The notes under the pieces are model-generated. The model had not been told where the DNA came from and did not search any database. It saw nothing but the letters and a program-made list of their open reading frames with translations. From the NCBI RefSeq assembly GCF_033439725.1, contig NW_026944385.1, forward strand, positions 1,240,001-1,304,000: DNA of 64,000 bases, given 5' to 3'. Of the stretch, positions 21,071-32,319 are shown piece after piece. Made by a program: the position numbers and the translations under genes. This DNA comes from Neurospora tetraspora (lineage: Eukaryota; Ascomycota; Sordariomycetes; Sordariales; Sordariaceae). Position 1 is the first letter of the stretch; each line of letters begins with the position of its first letter.

Positions 21071-22857
21071 TTAGATGTGGAAAGCGTCAACATTAGCCTT
21101 GATATAGTTATACGAATCACTGCGGAAATCATCCTTAAGATAACCGGCATAGTTCGAAAAGAACTGGACCAACTTCCTCTCCTTCTGCCACTGCGGCCAG
21201 TCCTGGGCGACCTTGCTCTTAGAGGATGTGCCACCGGAGGCATCGTTGGGGTCGAGGTTGTAGACAAAGTTGGCGTAGTAAGATTGTATGCTCTTGCTGG
21301 CGTAGTTGGGCAGGATGCCGTAGAACACCTGCAGGAGATCGGAGCCGTGGAAGGTTCCGAGGATGGGGGTGCCGAAGTCGTACGAGGCCAGGTAGGACCA
21401 GGCGGGTACCGAGGGGTTGAGGCTGGTGGCCGCGTCGAGGAAGACGCGGCGGGTGAGGGTGAAGGTGAGATCGCCAAGGATGGCGGCCAGACGCTTGAAG
21501 CCGGGGTAGATCTCGTTGAGGATGCCGGTGCCAAAGGGCGAGCCGGCGGAGAGAAGCGGGGTGTAGGTCGAGACGAGAGACTCAATCTGCGACTCGGTGG
21601 CGTCGTGGAAGAAGACGTCGTTGAGGTAGCTGACCAGCTTGCTGGTGGTGGTGATGTTGCTTTGGAAGAGGGAGAAGAGCGTGCCCTCGTCCTCCTGGTC
21701 ACCGATGATCATGGGGACGGCGGCGTACTTCTTGGCGAGCACGAGCTTATCGGCGCTCTGAGTCAGAACCTTGCCATCGGGACGCGGGAGGTAGGAAAGA
21801 GCAACGGAGGTGTACGACAGAATCGCAGGCACCGAGTTGGCGGCCTTGAGGAAGGTGTCGTAGGGAAGAGCGCGCAGGCAAGCAAGGGTGTCAGCAGCAC
21901 CAGAGCAGCCGGCGTTCTTGACGACGGTGTCATAGACCTTCTGGCCCTTGGGGCAGTCGACGGGGTCGGCGGGAACCATGGAACCAGAGTTCATGATGGC
22001 GCCACGGAAAAGGGGCTTGCCGTTGTACGTGTTGTCACCGTCGTAGAGAGACAGCTGGTTGAAAACGGAGATGGCACCGGCAGACTCGCCCCAAATGGTG
22101 ACCTTGTCCGGGTCACCGCCGAAGGCAGCAATGTTGTCGGCAACCCACTGGAGACCCATGCGCTGGTCGAGGAGGCCCAAGTTGGAAGAGCCATCCTTAA
22201 GGATCTCCTTTCCGGGCATGAAACCGAAACCACCGACACGGTAGTTGACGGCAACGTAGACGTACGGCTTACCCATGTTGATAGCATTGGTAACCAGGGG
22301 AGCGCCATCGTACCCGGAGGCCCATCCGAGCTGTGAAGTGTTAGTCGTTGTTTATCACGGATATAGGCTGGGTTGCTTACCTCGAAACCACCACCAAAGA
22401 TCCAGAAAAGGACGGGGAGCTTATCGCCGGCCTTGGTGCCCTTGGGACGAGTGACCGTGATGGTCAAGCAGTCCTCCTTGATGTTGAAGACAGTGTTGAA
22501 GAGCTGCGTGTTAATGAGCTTATCGATAACCTGAGGCAGGAACTCGTTCGACGAGGTGTCGGCAAGGAACTGGGGGCAAGCAGGAGCCATGCCAGACGCA
22601 TCAAAGACACCCAGAGACGAGTTAAGTCTCACAGGAGGCTTGAGGCGGAGGTTGCCGGTGGGAGGAAGGGCGAAGGGGATTCCGTTGAAGGCCTCAGTGA
22701 GGATGCCGTTAGCACCCACAATGGTACCGGTGGAGATGGTGACAGTCGGGGCGGCCCGCTTGTCCAACACCTGGGTAGGGGGCTCAGCTGGGGCAGCAGA
22801 GACGCGGCCGAGGAGGGCCAGCGAGGTGGCAAGGAGAGCGTTGGAAAAGCCCTTCAT
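21071..22857 (-). CDS. Secreted type-B carboxylesterase / lipase, 578 aa
   Basis: Model: complement(join(21071..22330, 22381..22857)). The 50-bp intron has donor GTAAGC, branch GACTAAC and acceptor TTCACAG, and joins ...WIFGGGFE to [11 protein letters not shown] in frame. The first 22 residues ([22 protein letters not shown]) form a clear signal peptide, so the enzyme is secreted. Type-B carboxylesterase features follow: GGGF of the oxyanion hole (about 156-159), the nucleophile elbow GESAG (Ser about 242), a Glu in [11 protein letters not shown] and a His in GTFHGSDL, completing the Ser-Glu-His triad of the alpha/beta-hydrolase fold. [11 protein letters not shown] is the usual motif after the first disulphide. 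Length matches the Geotrichum/Candida rugosa-type lipases. Substrate (lipid ester, other ester) cannot be told from sequence. The gene is convergent with the zinc-finger gene, with under 300 bp between stops. Confidence 0.93.
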
Positions 22858-25800
22858 GGTGACGATGTGGCCCGGAGTGGATGAGGAAGGGAAGGAGAGG
22901 GGACAGTCCTTGTCGTCTCTACTCTTCTGATCACATCTTGAAAGCGGCGGGATGGTGGTGGTTTAATACCAATGTTGACCGGCGGTCTATCCCTAGGTTG
23001 ACCCACCCACATGCTCCGTGGATCCATCTCACAGCAACAGCCAAAGTCCGTAGTCCCTTGACCCCCGTCAGTTGAGTTGGACGACCTCGCAAGCCAGACC
23101 AGAAAGGAGAAAGGTTTGCTTGTGTGTTTCCACCCCGCATTCTGGTGATCGCGGTGTTGGGTTGCTCACCGGAGCAACAGAGTGGAGGGAGGCTCCTTCA
23201 TGGTTGTAAGCAGGGCCAGGTGACCATGTGCCAACATGGAGATATGGACGAGACGGGCAAGTGGCCGAAGGTTAGGGGAGCATTTCCCCAGACTTTACCA
23301 CCCTAACTACCGCCCAGGTTACCAGTTCGGGTACCCGGGGAAAATGCAACCTCACAAGACATTTTGCGAGTTTGGATGCCCAACACCACCAAGGAAATCA
23401 AGCGAGAATGTGAGATGGTGACCAACTCTTTAGAAGAGCAGATGGCATGTGAAAGATGTGCAACCAGTTCCTGAGGTGTGCTTAGGTGTGCCTGGCGGTG
23501 TTTCTGTGCCTGGCGCTAGACGAAAAGCCTCGGTCTGGTGTAGGCAAGGATAGTCGTCGATAAAAAGGCGCCATCGTTAGTTGGGCGTTTCTTGGTGTCC
23601 GCGGTTGGTCATGGTTGGATGAGAGCTTTTCCAGCTTCCGATCCAGAGTGAGGGGTACCTGGCCAAGAGTTGGAGTAGCTTTGCCGGAGCTCACGAGGCA
23701 CGGTGAGGCACAGCCAGGCTCAGTCTGGAGACATTAACTCGAGGCTATTTGGGACAGTCCTTGCGGTGAGATTAACCCTGAGATTTGTTGGTGACGAAGC
23801 CATCTTCATTGCATTTGACTGTGTTTCTCGTCATGTCACGGACCGAGACATTGACATGAGCTGGACGGCGTTGCCGCTCGGGACGGAACGTGTTGAAGCC
23901 ACGCATGCTTTCGACAGGCTGAGATACGAAGGGGGCTGAAGTGACGGGAGTCAATGTGACACTGTCGGAGACAGAAACAAGAAAGAAGCACAAAGTCAAA
24001 GTCGAAAATGGAAAGAGAGGATCGCCGCCGGTGCAGGTGGGTTGGGGCATCATGTGGAGCACGGGGGTTTGGCCGATAGTGAGAGCACGCGCCTCCGTGC
24101 TATGCGCCCAGCGCGGAAGGCAGCGCGGAAGGAGGCAGGGACTCTGTAGTTCCCTGCTGGTGATAGCGCAACGGCAGTGCAACTGCCCGCCATTGCATTT
24201 TGATATCGTCCGGCGACTCCATTCCGAGCCACGACGGCGTCAATTTTAGCGGCGTCAATGTTATCGGCGTCAATCTTAGCAGCGGCCAAACTGCCCACGA
24301 CTGGGTCCCATTGTCCAATCCTCTGGTATCCGCTTCAAGATCGTTGCAACTCCAGCCTTCCAAACGACCCGTTTGATAGTCAGGTCGAGATAGAGTTCGA
24401 CTCTGGGCATTGTCACCACTGCGGTATCGTGAGTTGTTTGCGACTTAGAGGAAATCTGCCTAAACTCTCGGCCTAGGCAAAATCTCCGACATCAAGCTCT
24501 CTTCTTTCATGTGAAAGAACAACTCCAAATGCCAATGCCAGACTACTAATCTCCTCGTGAGGGGTTAGGTCGTTGGTGTTAGTCATCCAAGGAACTGTAC
24601 AACCTCCAACTGCGAGACTCGTCACATTCGGATACAAACGCCGACGACGTCTCCCCGCATCCACACACCTCCATGATCCATCTCGCATGCATGAGCACAA
24701 TCGGAGAGAAAATCTGGGGTACGGAAACCACGGATCACGGTAACGGCAATTCGGCAAACGGCTACGGCGGATTACCAAACCAACCACCACACCCACTCCT
24801 TCGTGTTCGTGATGATGTTCAGTGAAGTTGCGGAGCGTTTACCCCAACTTCTTCTTGGTCTCAAGATCAGCAACCCACGACCATGTCCAATCACAGTCTC
24901 CGACAGTCTGACGTCTGCCAACCTTTCCCATCCCAATTTCGGAGTTTCCAAACTCCAATCTTCTCGACTTCACCGATAAAGAACATGTGCAAACCCTTGG
25001 ATTTCTCTCCACTACCGAATTGAATACCGAAATGGGTTTGGTTCGCTTTGTTCGGGGAGTTGGCTGTTTCTTGGAAGTATCGATTGCTCGGTAGGTCCTA
25101 GTGTAGGTACAACAGGACACTCGAACGGGGAGGGGGGACCGCAGCACAGAGCAAAGGTTGAGCCATGAGGTGTCCTCCTCACAAAACACCAGTGTAGTGC
25201 TACTTCCCTTTCCGCCGGTCAAGATCATGTGTTGCGCACCACGGACAGCGAGCGGGTGTGGAACAGTCTGTCAGTCTCATTCTGGGTCTCGGTTCTCACT
25301 CACAGTCTAGCTCTCCGAGTCCGAAATTTCATGGGCCCGCGACCGCCGCCCACCACAGGCCACACCATCATGTACCACCAGTCCACCACTCGATCGTCCG
25401 TCCCGTCTCTAGTTGTGGTTCCTGAACTACTGGAAGTGGTGGGACTGGATCATCACACCCACATCAGCAAGGCAGTCCCACATTTTCAAAAAGGGGGGGA
25501 GTGTCTCCTGTTCCTGACGATCCGAGGAAATAGCTTGCCAATGGTTTGCGGGTCTCCCACGTGTCGAGACGACGGATGTGATGATGCTTATGCTCAACGG
25601 CGGCACGTGAACGGGGCTAGCGAAGGTGGAGTCAATAGGTGGAAGTGATCGATTGGCATACTATCTGCAAGGAACCAGGCACTCATCGAGAGATGTGGAC
25701 ATGGTGGTTGAAACCCGGAATGACGCTTGGGAACTTGCTTGTCAGCAGTTACCAGCAACATGTACAGGCGTAAATCACACCGAAAGCCGAATTCTGTGTA

Positions 25801-26100
25801 CGTGATAGGTATTTCCACTGGTAAGATGGAGTTGTTCGTGGGTATCGGAAGGACCAAACGAGGTAATGCCCCGATGTTATCGTCCAGACCGAGCTATCTA
25901 AGGGCTCAGGCAGCTCCAGCTCCACCAAGGCTTTCGTCGCCAATCCCCATAACTATCCCCAAGAAGGTCAAGATCATGGTGTTACCCCTTTTCATCTCCA
26001 ACCTCCAGGCTCCAGTTTAGCCGCAGCATAGTCCAGCCCATACACACTTCCACCGCCTCTCGTCATCTCCCCTAACCACACCCTCCCAATCTCTTCAACC
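22858..26100. other. 3.2-kb intergenic region without a supported gene
   Basis: Upstream of the lipase gene (its promoter should be in 22858-23300). Short open frames occur on both strands (for example 23772-24182 minus, 24473-24796 minus, 25229-25648 plus), none with domains, convincing start context or good splice-linked extension. Three imperfect copies of a 15-18-base unit GGCGTCAATnTTAnC lie at about 24236-24288. A non-coding transcript or an unrecognised multi-exon gene is possible. Confidence 0.4.
24236..24288 (+). repeat. Three-copy short tandem repeat
   Basis: GGCGTCAATTTTAGC, GGCGTCAATGTTATC and GGCGTCAATCTTAGC occur in succession with almost constant spacing. No coding context. 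Confidence 0.6.
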
Positions 26101-26578
26101 TCAGAGCTTATTGAACTCATCATTAACAACATTGTTGATCTCAGGAAGGAAAGCAGCCGGGACGCCTTCCTTCTCTGCTACTTCATCGACAACTACAGTA
26201 TGACGAAAACGAGTCCAGTTCGGTTAGCGTTGCTCCAAATCATAAATCGTGAGCTTCGCCAGAGGTGGGCAACTTCTAGGAGCAGGAGTTGGAATCAGGA
26301 GGTATACTTACTACTGTCAACAACGGCATCCTCCTTGGCGTCGTTACCGATCTTATCGGCTGCTACTTGTTCGGCGGCGCTGGAAGAGGGGGAGTGGGAG
26401 GTTAGTCACATGCTCGCGGGGCTGAGGGGTTTAGACTTGAAGTCTTGGGGTTTGTATGGCCGCTTGGCAAAAGAAACCTTCAAGGGATATGGCTGAAGGA
26501 GCAGTCCATACAGACCTGAACGTACTCTTGCCCGTCAACAGCGTCGACGACCTCCTCGACGAAATTCTCTAGACCCAT
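26101..26578 (-). CDS. Small acidic protein, three exons, 70 aa
   Basis: Model: complement(join(26101..26192, 26312..26379, 26526..26578)). Each exon is too short to stand out as an open frame, but all splice signals are strong. Intron 1 has donor GTACGT, branch GACTAACC and acceptor CTTCCAG. Intron 2 has donor GTAAGT, branch GCTAACC and acceptor CTGTAG. Phases 2 and 1 join to give one frame ending in TGA. The product starts MGLENFVEEVVDAVDGQ and continues AAEQVAADKIGNDAKEDAVV, then VDEVAEKEGVPAAFLPEINN and a short tail ending FNKL. It is acidic and predicted helical, with no signal peptide or membrane segment. I do not recognise the family, but the helix pattern resembles small fungal stress- or conidiation-associated proteins; that comparison is loose. 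The 119- and 146-bp introns are long relative to the 213-nt coding sequence. Confidence 0.75.
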
Positions 26579-27246
26579 GGTTGTAGTCGAAGATTGGTGA
26601 ATGTCTTGAGCGAAAGCAAATCAAGGCGATGGTGGTGGTTCGTAAGGGATAGGTAGTATCGGCTTAGTTTCGATATGATGAACGGTAATTGATATCTCCG
26701 TAGTATAGGGTAGTGAAGTTCGTTATTGATACAAGTTTCTTGAGAATATTTGCTACGAGTCCAGTCTCGAGAGGAAGCATCACCAGCCCAGTCACAAAAA
26801 AACGGAGTGGCCGATCCGAATAAGCCTCACAGATGGAAAGTCACGACTGATTCAACGTCGATGTTCGACGCACGAAGAAGGGCCAGACCAGCAGAACAAT
26901 ACCGGCAGCCTGCTTCCCTTTAGAGCCAAACCCTACCTCTATCAGCGGAAGGCACGAACATGAATCATCACAACTCGATGATTTCCGCTTGACTTCAGTC
27001 ACGGTGTCAGGTGGAGTGGACACGTAGATACCAAACACTCGCACCTGCCACTTGAGACAAAGACAATCGAAGACAGTGAGGAAGGAGCGAACGAGCGGGT
27101 GTAGTCTGCATCGATGAAAAAAAACAGCAGAGAAAGAAAGGAGGAGCCACCCACCCGCCTCCGCGCCAAACCTGCCTGCGAACCAGGGAACCTAAGGTGC
27201 CCTTGGGGTCCGGGTACATAAGTCCCCTTAACTGGCCGTCTTTTCC
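26579..27246. other. Intergenic
   Basis: Promoter side of the 70-aa gene. No further gene recognised. Open frames at 26841-27375 (minus) overlap the pol III-like unit and are not called. Confidence 0.45.
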
Positions 27247-27355
27247 GTGGTTGGCTCGGTGGTGTAAAAGGCAACATCCCTGAGGTGGAATGATTTCACT
27301 TCTGACTGAGGTCCTTGAGGAAGATACGGGTTCGAATCCTGAACGGGGCAACCAC
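27247..27355 (+). ncRNA. Pol III-like / tRNA-like transcript candidate
   Basis: A 109-base unit begins GTGGTTG and ends CAACCAC, a perfect 7-bp terminal stem. It contains an A-box-like TTGGCTCGGTGG near the start and a full B box GGGTTCGAATCC (27328-27339) near the end. A hairpin TCCT-TG-AGGA just before the B box is reminiscent of a long variable arm. A run of seven T (27365-27371), a pol III terminator, follows within 10 bases. It is not a canonical tRNA: six or seven extra bases (ACGGGG) separate the T arm from the terminal stem, and no standard anticodon arm is clear. It could be a class II tRNA pseudogene, a tRNA with an unusual intron, or another pol III RNA. Confidence 0.4.
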
Positions 27356-27371
27356 ACACACTTCTTTTTTT

Positions 27372-28563
27372 GCACTTTTCTTTGGCACTTTTTCTCCGTT
27401 AGGTGCTCTTCCTAGATCAGTCAAAACATCGGTGTTCATGTGATTCCTTTCTGGCGATACGGAAGGACTTCTTTTGGCTTGGTTCTCGTTTCGTCGTGCA
27501 GCATTACATCCTTCTTTCCTGAAGTTCATGGCCTACCCACACATCGTTGGGAGCGCCATACCGAGACTCCATCCCGAGTCGAGTGTCCGTAACACACGGA
27601 AACGTACAATCGGTGAGTGGTGACGGGACACAAACACCGACACTGACACTGACACATGGAATTGACAGTTTGTGATAGTCAAAAGTACGTGTCCCTTATC
27701 TTGCGATGCGGTACAGATGAAGGGAGCCGATCGAACTCACGGTGGTCATGATTAGCACGAAGGAGGATGGCTTGCGTTGGTGGGTAACTGGCTAACTGGT
27801 GGGTTCGACATCTCCTCTTCGACGGGATTGATGAAAATCGCAAATATCATGGACAAATCGGTCAGGAGGTGGATAGATGGTGTTGAAACGTTGAGCTCTT
27901 CGAGCGGGATATCATTGTTTGCCTCCCGTATCAGGATGCTTCTAGAAGCACGCTGTCGTAGTCCATAAAACCATGACAGGATGATCATGCATTAGTTGAT
28001 CAAACCGAGGTGGTGGGCATCGACAGATAACAAACGTTTAAAGGGGAACGTTTGATAGACCTCGAAGACAATCTAATCCCTTTCATCCTAAACAGGAAGT
28101 CAAGCAACCGAATCATATCGTGTATTCTTACATGAACCCATACCCATCACCTTCTATCTTTACAAATGACTCAAACAGAGATAACCAGTAGCGCCCTCAA
28201 CGCCAGTATTCTTAACACCAACTTCGATATACCATATCCGACTTTGATCAAACGAACCATGAGTTGGATTGCAAAGGGGGTATCGTTTCCATGTTTCCCA
28301 AGCTTCCTGATCTGAGACGCCATCGCATGCCCGTTCGTAGTTCCCACCTCTTTCTATCCCTCCCGTCCCGTTTCGCCTCGTTGATAGAACTCATAATACA
28401 CTTCCGGTGATACAGAGATAACACGACAAACAATCGATACCCAGACCGAAAAGAAACATGATTCATGACAAATGCATCGTGTGTTCATAGCATAGACAAG
28501 AAAGAAACCTCAAGAGCATGACCTCACCGACCGTCGGTCGGTCGACCGACTGTGAGTCAGCAA
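27372..28563. other. Intergenic
   Basis: 3' flank of the minus-strand SQ-rich gene plus spacer. Short open frames (27752-27988 minus, 27777-27968 plus, 28248-28466 minus) are unsupported. A short GGTCGGTCGGTCGACCGAC inverted-repeat-like motif sits at about 28532-28550, close to the stop of the next gene. Confidence 0.45.
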
Positions 28564-30282
28564 CTAACGGACCTCCACAGCACTGATAGACCTCGCCGTC
28601 CTCCTCCTCTTAGTATTCGGACTTAATACGGGCCGATCACGATCTGCTCGGTCTGCTCGATCCGCCTCAGATCTTGTAGGGCTCGTTGGGGTGTCGCTCT
28701 CAGGTGTCTCCTCCTCGAAGCTGCTGTTATAAACCTCGGACAAGGGTTCCCGTTGGCTATCACTCTCACTACTCTCCCCCCTCTGGCTCTGGGAGCTCGT
28801 GGCGCTTCCCTGACTGTTGTAGCCTTGACTCCCCTGACTCTGACTTTGATTCTGACTCTGACTCTGACTGCTCGGGCTACTTTGCGATTCCCTCCCTCCT
28901 TGCCTCTCCGCACGTCGTTTCCTTGAGTTGGATTCGTTCTTCGGCGGTGTGTTGTTGTTGGTGTCCTCTTTGCGCGGTTCAACGAGAAGGTCCCAGAAGC
29001 CGATGTGATCGGGGTAGAGGTCGGAGTACACATCCGGACCGACAATGTCCTTACCCAACGCCCGAGCCAGGCGCTCTTTCAAGCCGAGAATGGGCCAGAA
29101 AGGAACGGGCGTCATGGTTATGTCGAGATTGATCTGCTTTTTTGCTTTCTTGGATGACTGGGGTACCTTGAGCGGGTACAGCCACCGCTCCATGTAATCT
29201 GCCGTCACCGTCGCCGTGTAGACAAGAAACCTAGGGTTGTTCTCGATGCCCTCGTCGTGGGCAATGACTGTCACCTTGGTGTCCTCGAACTTTGGTTCCG
29301 CAATCTCGAAGGGTTTGCCGTTACCGGAGCGCGTGGACTGCTGGGAGTCGGATTTTTGCGAGTGCGAAACCTCCTGGTAGAAATGCGCTTGCGCCATGGA
29401 GACCATCATCGCGACAATATACGGATCCTGATCGACGTCGGCGGGTATCAGATGTTTCGAGCGCAATGCCTGTAGACTGGCGACAGATTCATTGGGATTG
29501 AAGGGCGTTTGAACGATCCTGAACAGGTTTTGTCGTATCAAAGCAAGTTGCGACTTGTTGATGTAGGCTAATATCGGCATGTTGGGGGTCTGCTGTAGTA
29601 GTTCGGGCTGCGGCTCCTGCGGGCTATTGGGTACGTAAAAAGAGTCGTTCGGGACCGTTGGTATCGTTGTGAATGAACTGGCGTTGGGTGTCTTCCACAG
29701 GCACGGAATGCGCACCGCCTTCCGGAAGACGCGCTGGCCAAAGTAAATGTCAAGCTCGGCGTTCATCTTTGGGTTCGCTAGCCTATCCGGAAAAAATATC
29801 CCCATTGCGTTCTTCATAGCCATGTTTTTGCAAAATATCCGTGTCATGGACGTTTCGCTCCTGATAAGAGTGTGCAGTTGGTCGGTGAGCTGGCGCGCAA
29901 GCAGCGAAGGATCGAGCCATCGCCCAGGGACAGTTTCTGGAACCGGCGTGACAATAGGGGCGCCTTCGGTGAACGATGCGCCAAGGAGCGTGGCATGGAG
30001 ATCTGTCCAGCAGATGGGGAGAAGGTAGAGCGATTTGCCAGAATTGTCGTGCATTATGTCGTATATAGAGCCTTCATCGGGGCGGTGTATTCGGGGAACT
30101 TTTCGTTTCCTTGGGGTGGTCCGTTTCCGGCGCGGCGGCGATGACGTCGATGCATCGGTACTTTGGCTGCTGAAGGCGGGGCCGTCGGGATCGGAGGCTG
30201 AGGCCGGGGGTTGTTGTGTAGGGCCCGGCGATGGGCCCGGCGATGGGCTGGATGTGTCGCGTGAGGCTGACATGGCTATCAT
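28564..30282 (-). CDS. Fungal hypothetical protein with NLS and SQ-rich tail, 572 aa
   Basis: The open frame reaches back to 30471, but the first ATG in it is at 30282, so I start there (MIAMSASRDTSSPSPGP). The first 50 residues are Ser/Pro-rich. PRRKRTTPRKRKVPR (about 53-67) is a strong basic nuclear signal. A well-structured central region, about 70-430, contains YDIMHDNSGKSLYLLPICW, LDIYFGQRVFRKAVRIPCLW, ILAYINKSQLALIRQNLFRI, VIAHDEGIENNPRFLVYTA and LDITMTPVPFWPILGLKERL. A very polar tail follows, rich in Ser-Gln (SQSQSQNQSQSQGSQG) and ending in a basic stretch. The fold is not one I can name; it resembles conserved ascomycete proteins of unknown function. SQ clusters are possible sites for ATM/ATR-type kinases (inference). 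No introns seen. Confidence 0.75.
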   Translation of the reverse strand: MIAMSASRDTSSPSPGPSPGPTQQPPASASDPDGPAFSSQSTDASTSSPPRRKRTTPRKRKVPRIHRPDEGSIYDIMHDNSGKSLYLLPICWTDLHATLLGASFTEGAPIVTPVPETVPGRWLDPSLLARQLTDQLHTLIRSETSMTRIFCKNMAMKNAMGIFFPDRLANPKMNAELDIYFGQRVFRKAVRIPCLWKTPNASSFTTIPTVPNDSFYVPNSPQEPQPELLQQTPNMPILAYINKSQLALIRQNLFRIVQTPFNPNESVASLQALRSKHLIPADVDQDPYIVAMMVSMAQAHFYQEVSHSQKSDSQQSTRSGNGKPFEIAEPKFEDTKVTVIAHDEGIENNPRFLVYTATVTADYMERWLYPLKVPQSSKKAKKQINLDITMTPVPFWPILGLKERLARALGKDIVGPDVYSDLYPDHIGFWDLLVEPRKEDTNNNTPPKNESNSRKRRAERQGGRESQSSPSSQSQSQNQSQSQGSQGYNSQGSATSSQSQRGESSESDSQREPLSEVYNSSFEEETPESDTPTSPTRSEADRADRADRDRPVLSPNTKRRRTARSISAVEVR

Positions 30283-32319
30283 GGCGCGCAGATGTCCAAA
30301 CAAGGTGCCACTGCTAGAGAAGAGGGACCTGAGGACAGGAGATGCCGAGATTAGAGAGGCGCGCGTCAGCTGGTTGTTGCAGTGTGGATGTAACGTTGGC
30401 GCGGTGTAGCTCTTTCCAAAGATATCAAATATTCGTGCAGTGATCAAAGAACAAAAAGAGCGAGATCGCAAAATGACCTGACGTACTCAAATGCGTTCAT
30501 GAAAGAAGAGACGGGAGTGACCGGGAACTATCTCGAAGGGGGAGGAGTTCCTGGTCTTCTGTTCTTGTCGATTCGGTTCAATGGACTGGACGGGACGCAG
30601 TGGATGCGACAGCTCTGCTAGGGCGCCTTGACAGGGCGGATCAGCGGAGTGTTTTGCGGGCGCTGGAGGGAGTGATGAGCGCGTGCACGTTCCCTTTTTT
30701 CTGGGGTCCCCTTTCTTTGTTAGTCCAAGTTAGCCGCACGCACAAAACACAGGTGAAATCACCAAATTCATAACTCACCCAAGATGGTCCCTGGAATGAT
30801 GTTTTGTTATTGTTCGAGGAATGGAAAAAAACGATCCAAAGCTAGTCGCGCCGGTAACAACTGAGTCACCGCAGAGAGAGAGGAAAACACTGGGATCAAA
30901 GTTTGCCTCCTAGTTCACAAAGTCGGAGGGTCTTGTCCGGCTTCTTTTGTTTGGCTTTGCGCGTGAAGAAGCGAAGGGCTGCCCTGCCTGCGAAAGTGGT
31001 CTTGGCCTGTCTTTAAAGATTGAAGAAAGCAGGGTAGGCGGGAGAGAATCGTGACTGGCGGGGTGATGTGATGGGAGAACCCCAGATACCCCTCCGTCAC
31101 CCTTTCTCAGTGGACGGCCACGGCGGCGCTTTTGATTCCGCGTGTGTGCCTGTTTCGGCTGGTGGTGTGCCTGTGTGTGGCAATCCCGGATTTGCGCCGG
31201 ATGAACAAGTGCGCCAACAACAGCCAGCCAGTCTGGACCCTTCAGGTTCCGCTCTCTGCTGGCTGATTTCATCATCTGCGACGCGCTAGCACACGAGCTC
31301 CCGTGACCTGCTGTCTTGGCATTCCCTCTTGTCTCTTCAATGTCTCTACTTTCTGAGTCTTCTCCTCCCTCCTTGACGACGGGCTCCCTTGTCGTTCAAA
31401 CAGGCAGCGATGGGCGGAGCGCGGCGTCCACGGTGTTGGACTGCATCCTATCCAACCAACATCCCGGTGTTGGGTCTGACATGCTCTCCGAGAATATCTG
31501 GATGGGGTAACTCTTCCAGGTTGTTGGACTCGACCACGGCGTGAACCTCGGACAATCTTCTTCCTTGAAAGATGCCGCCATAATCCGTAAAGATGGGATC
31601 CTTAACACCATCTTGAGCGTGGGGTCTCGCTCTTTGTCTGGATTCTGAGACACAGCAACATGAGCTGTAAGGAACGCATTTCGGCCAGGACCAACGGGCG
31701 CTGACATCGAACGCGGTGGCTGACTACACGACATGTGAAGAGTCTTTGTGTAACCTTCCTTTGTACACCAACGGAGTGGCATCTTCAGCTTGTTCACATC
31801 CGCACTCTTTGAACAGATGATGCGTCGTGCAAGACCTTCCGGTCGCATCGCCGATTAGCCGGGACTACGCGGTTCCACTTTAGGCCGCGAAACCCCACTT
31901 TATCGGAGCCAACCGAGCTGCTGCCTGCCCGATGGTAGGGTCGGCTCCGGTGACTCTACACGTGATGGGAACCGGGAGTATCTGCTAAGCCTCATCCGGA
32001 CACAGCCACTGCTGAGCCACGAATTCAATTAGTTAGGAACATGACGCACAGACCAGCTTCAGCTCTCGCAGCGGCACGGTGCAAGCAGCGGTCGTCACCG
32101 CCAGCTCGACGTCAGCGCAGGAGCCGCCATCGCCCGTCGCTTGCAGCCTCCAGGTCCAGGTCCAGGAAGGCCAGTCCAATCGACCCCATCACCCCGCAAG
32201 GCTGCGCTATACGCGGTCAAGTCAACACGACATTCTAGATTACACTATCTCCAACTTAGACCACCCTTTACATTTTCCGGCAATAGCTTCATAGAGGGAG
32301 CTTAATACCAACTGTCACA
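30283..32319. other. Divergent intergenic region, about 2 kb
   Basis: Separates the SQ-rich protein gene (-) and arpc3 (+), so it should hold both promoters. Frames at 30910-31275 and 31396-31848 (both minus) have no domains or plausible homology and are not called. Confidence 0.45.

Noticed and set aside
21062-22336. 424-codon plus-strand frame opposite the lipase
   Set aside because: Mirror of the lipase codons; the minus strand carries signal peptide, catalytic triad and a proper intron.
28532-28550. GGTCGGTCGGTCGACCGAC as a possible transposon end
   Set aside because: Too short and isolated, with no partner nearby; more likely part of the 3' flank.
31396-31848. 150-codon minus-strand frame with an ATG
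   Set aside because: No domain, no splice-linked extension and ordinary intergenic composition.
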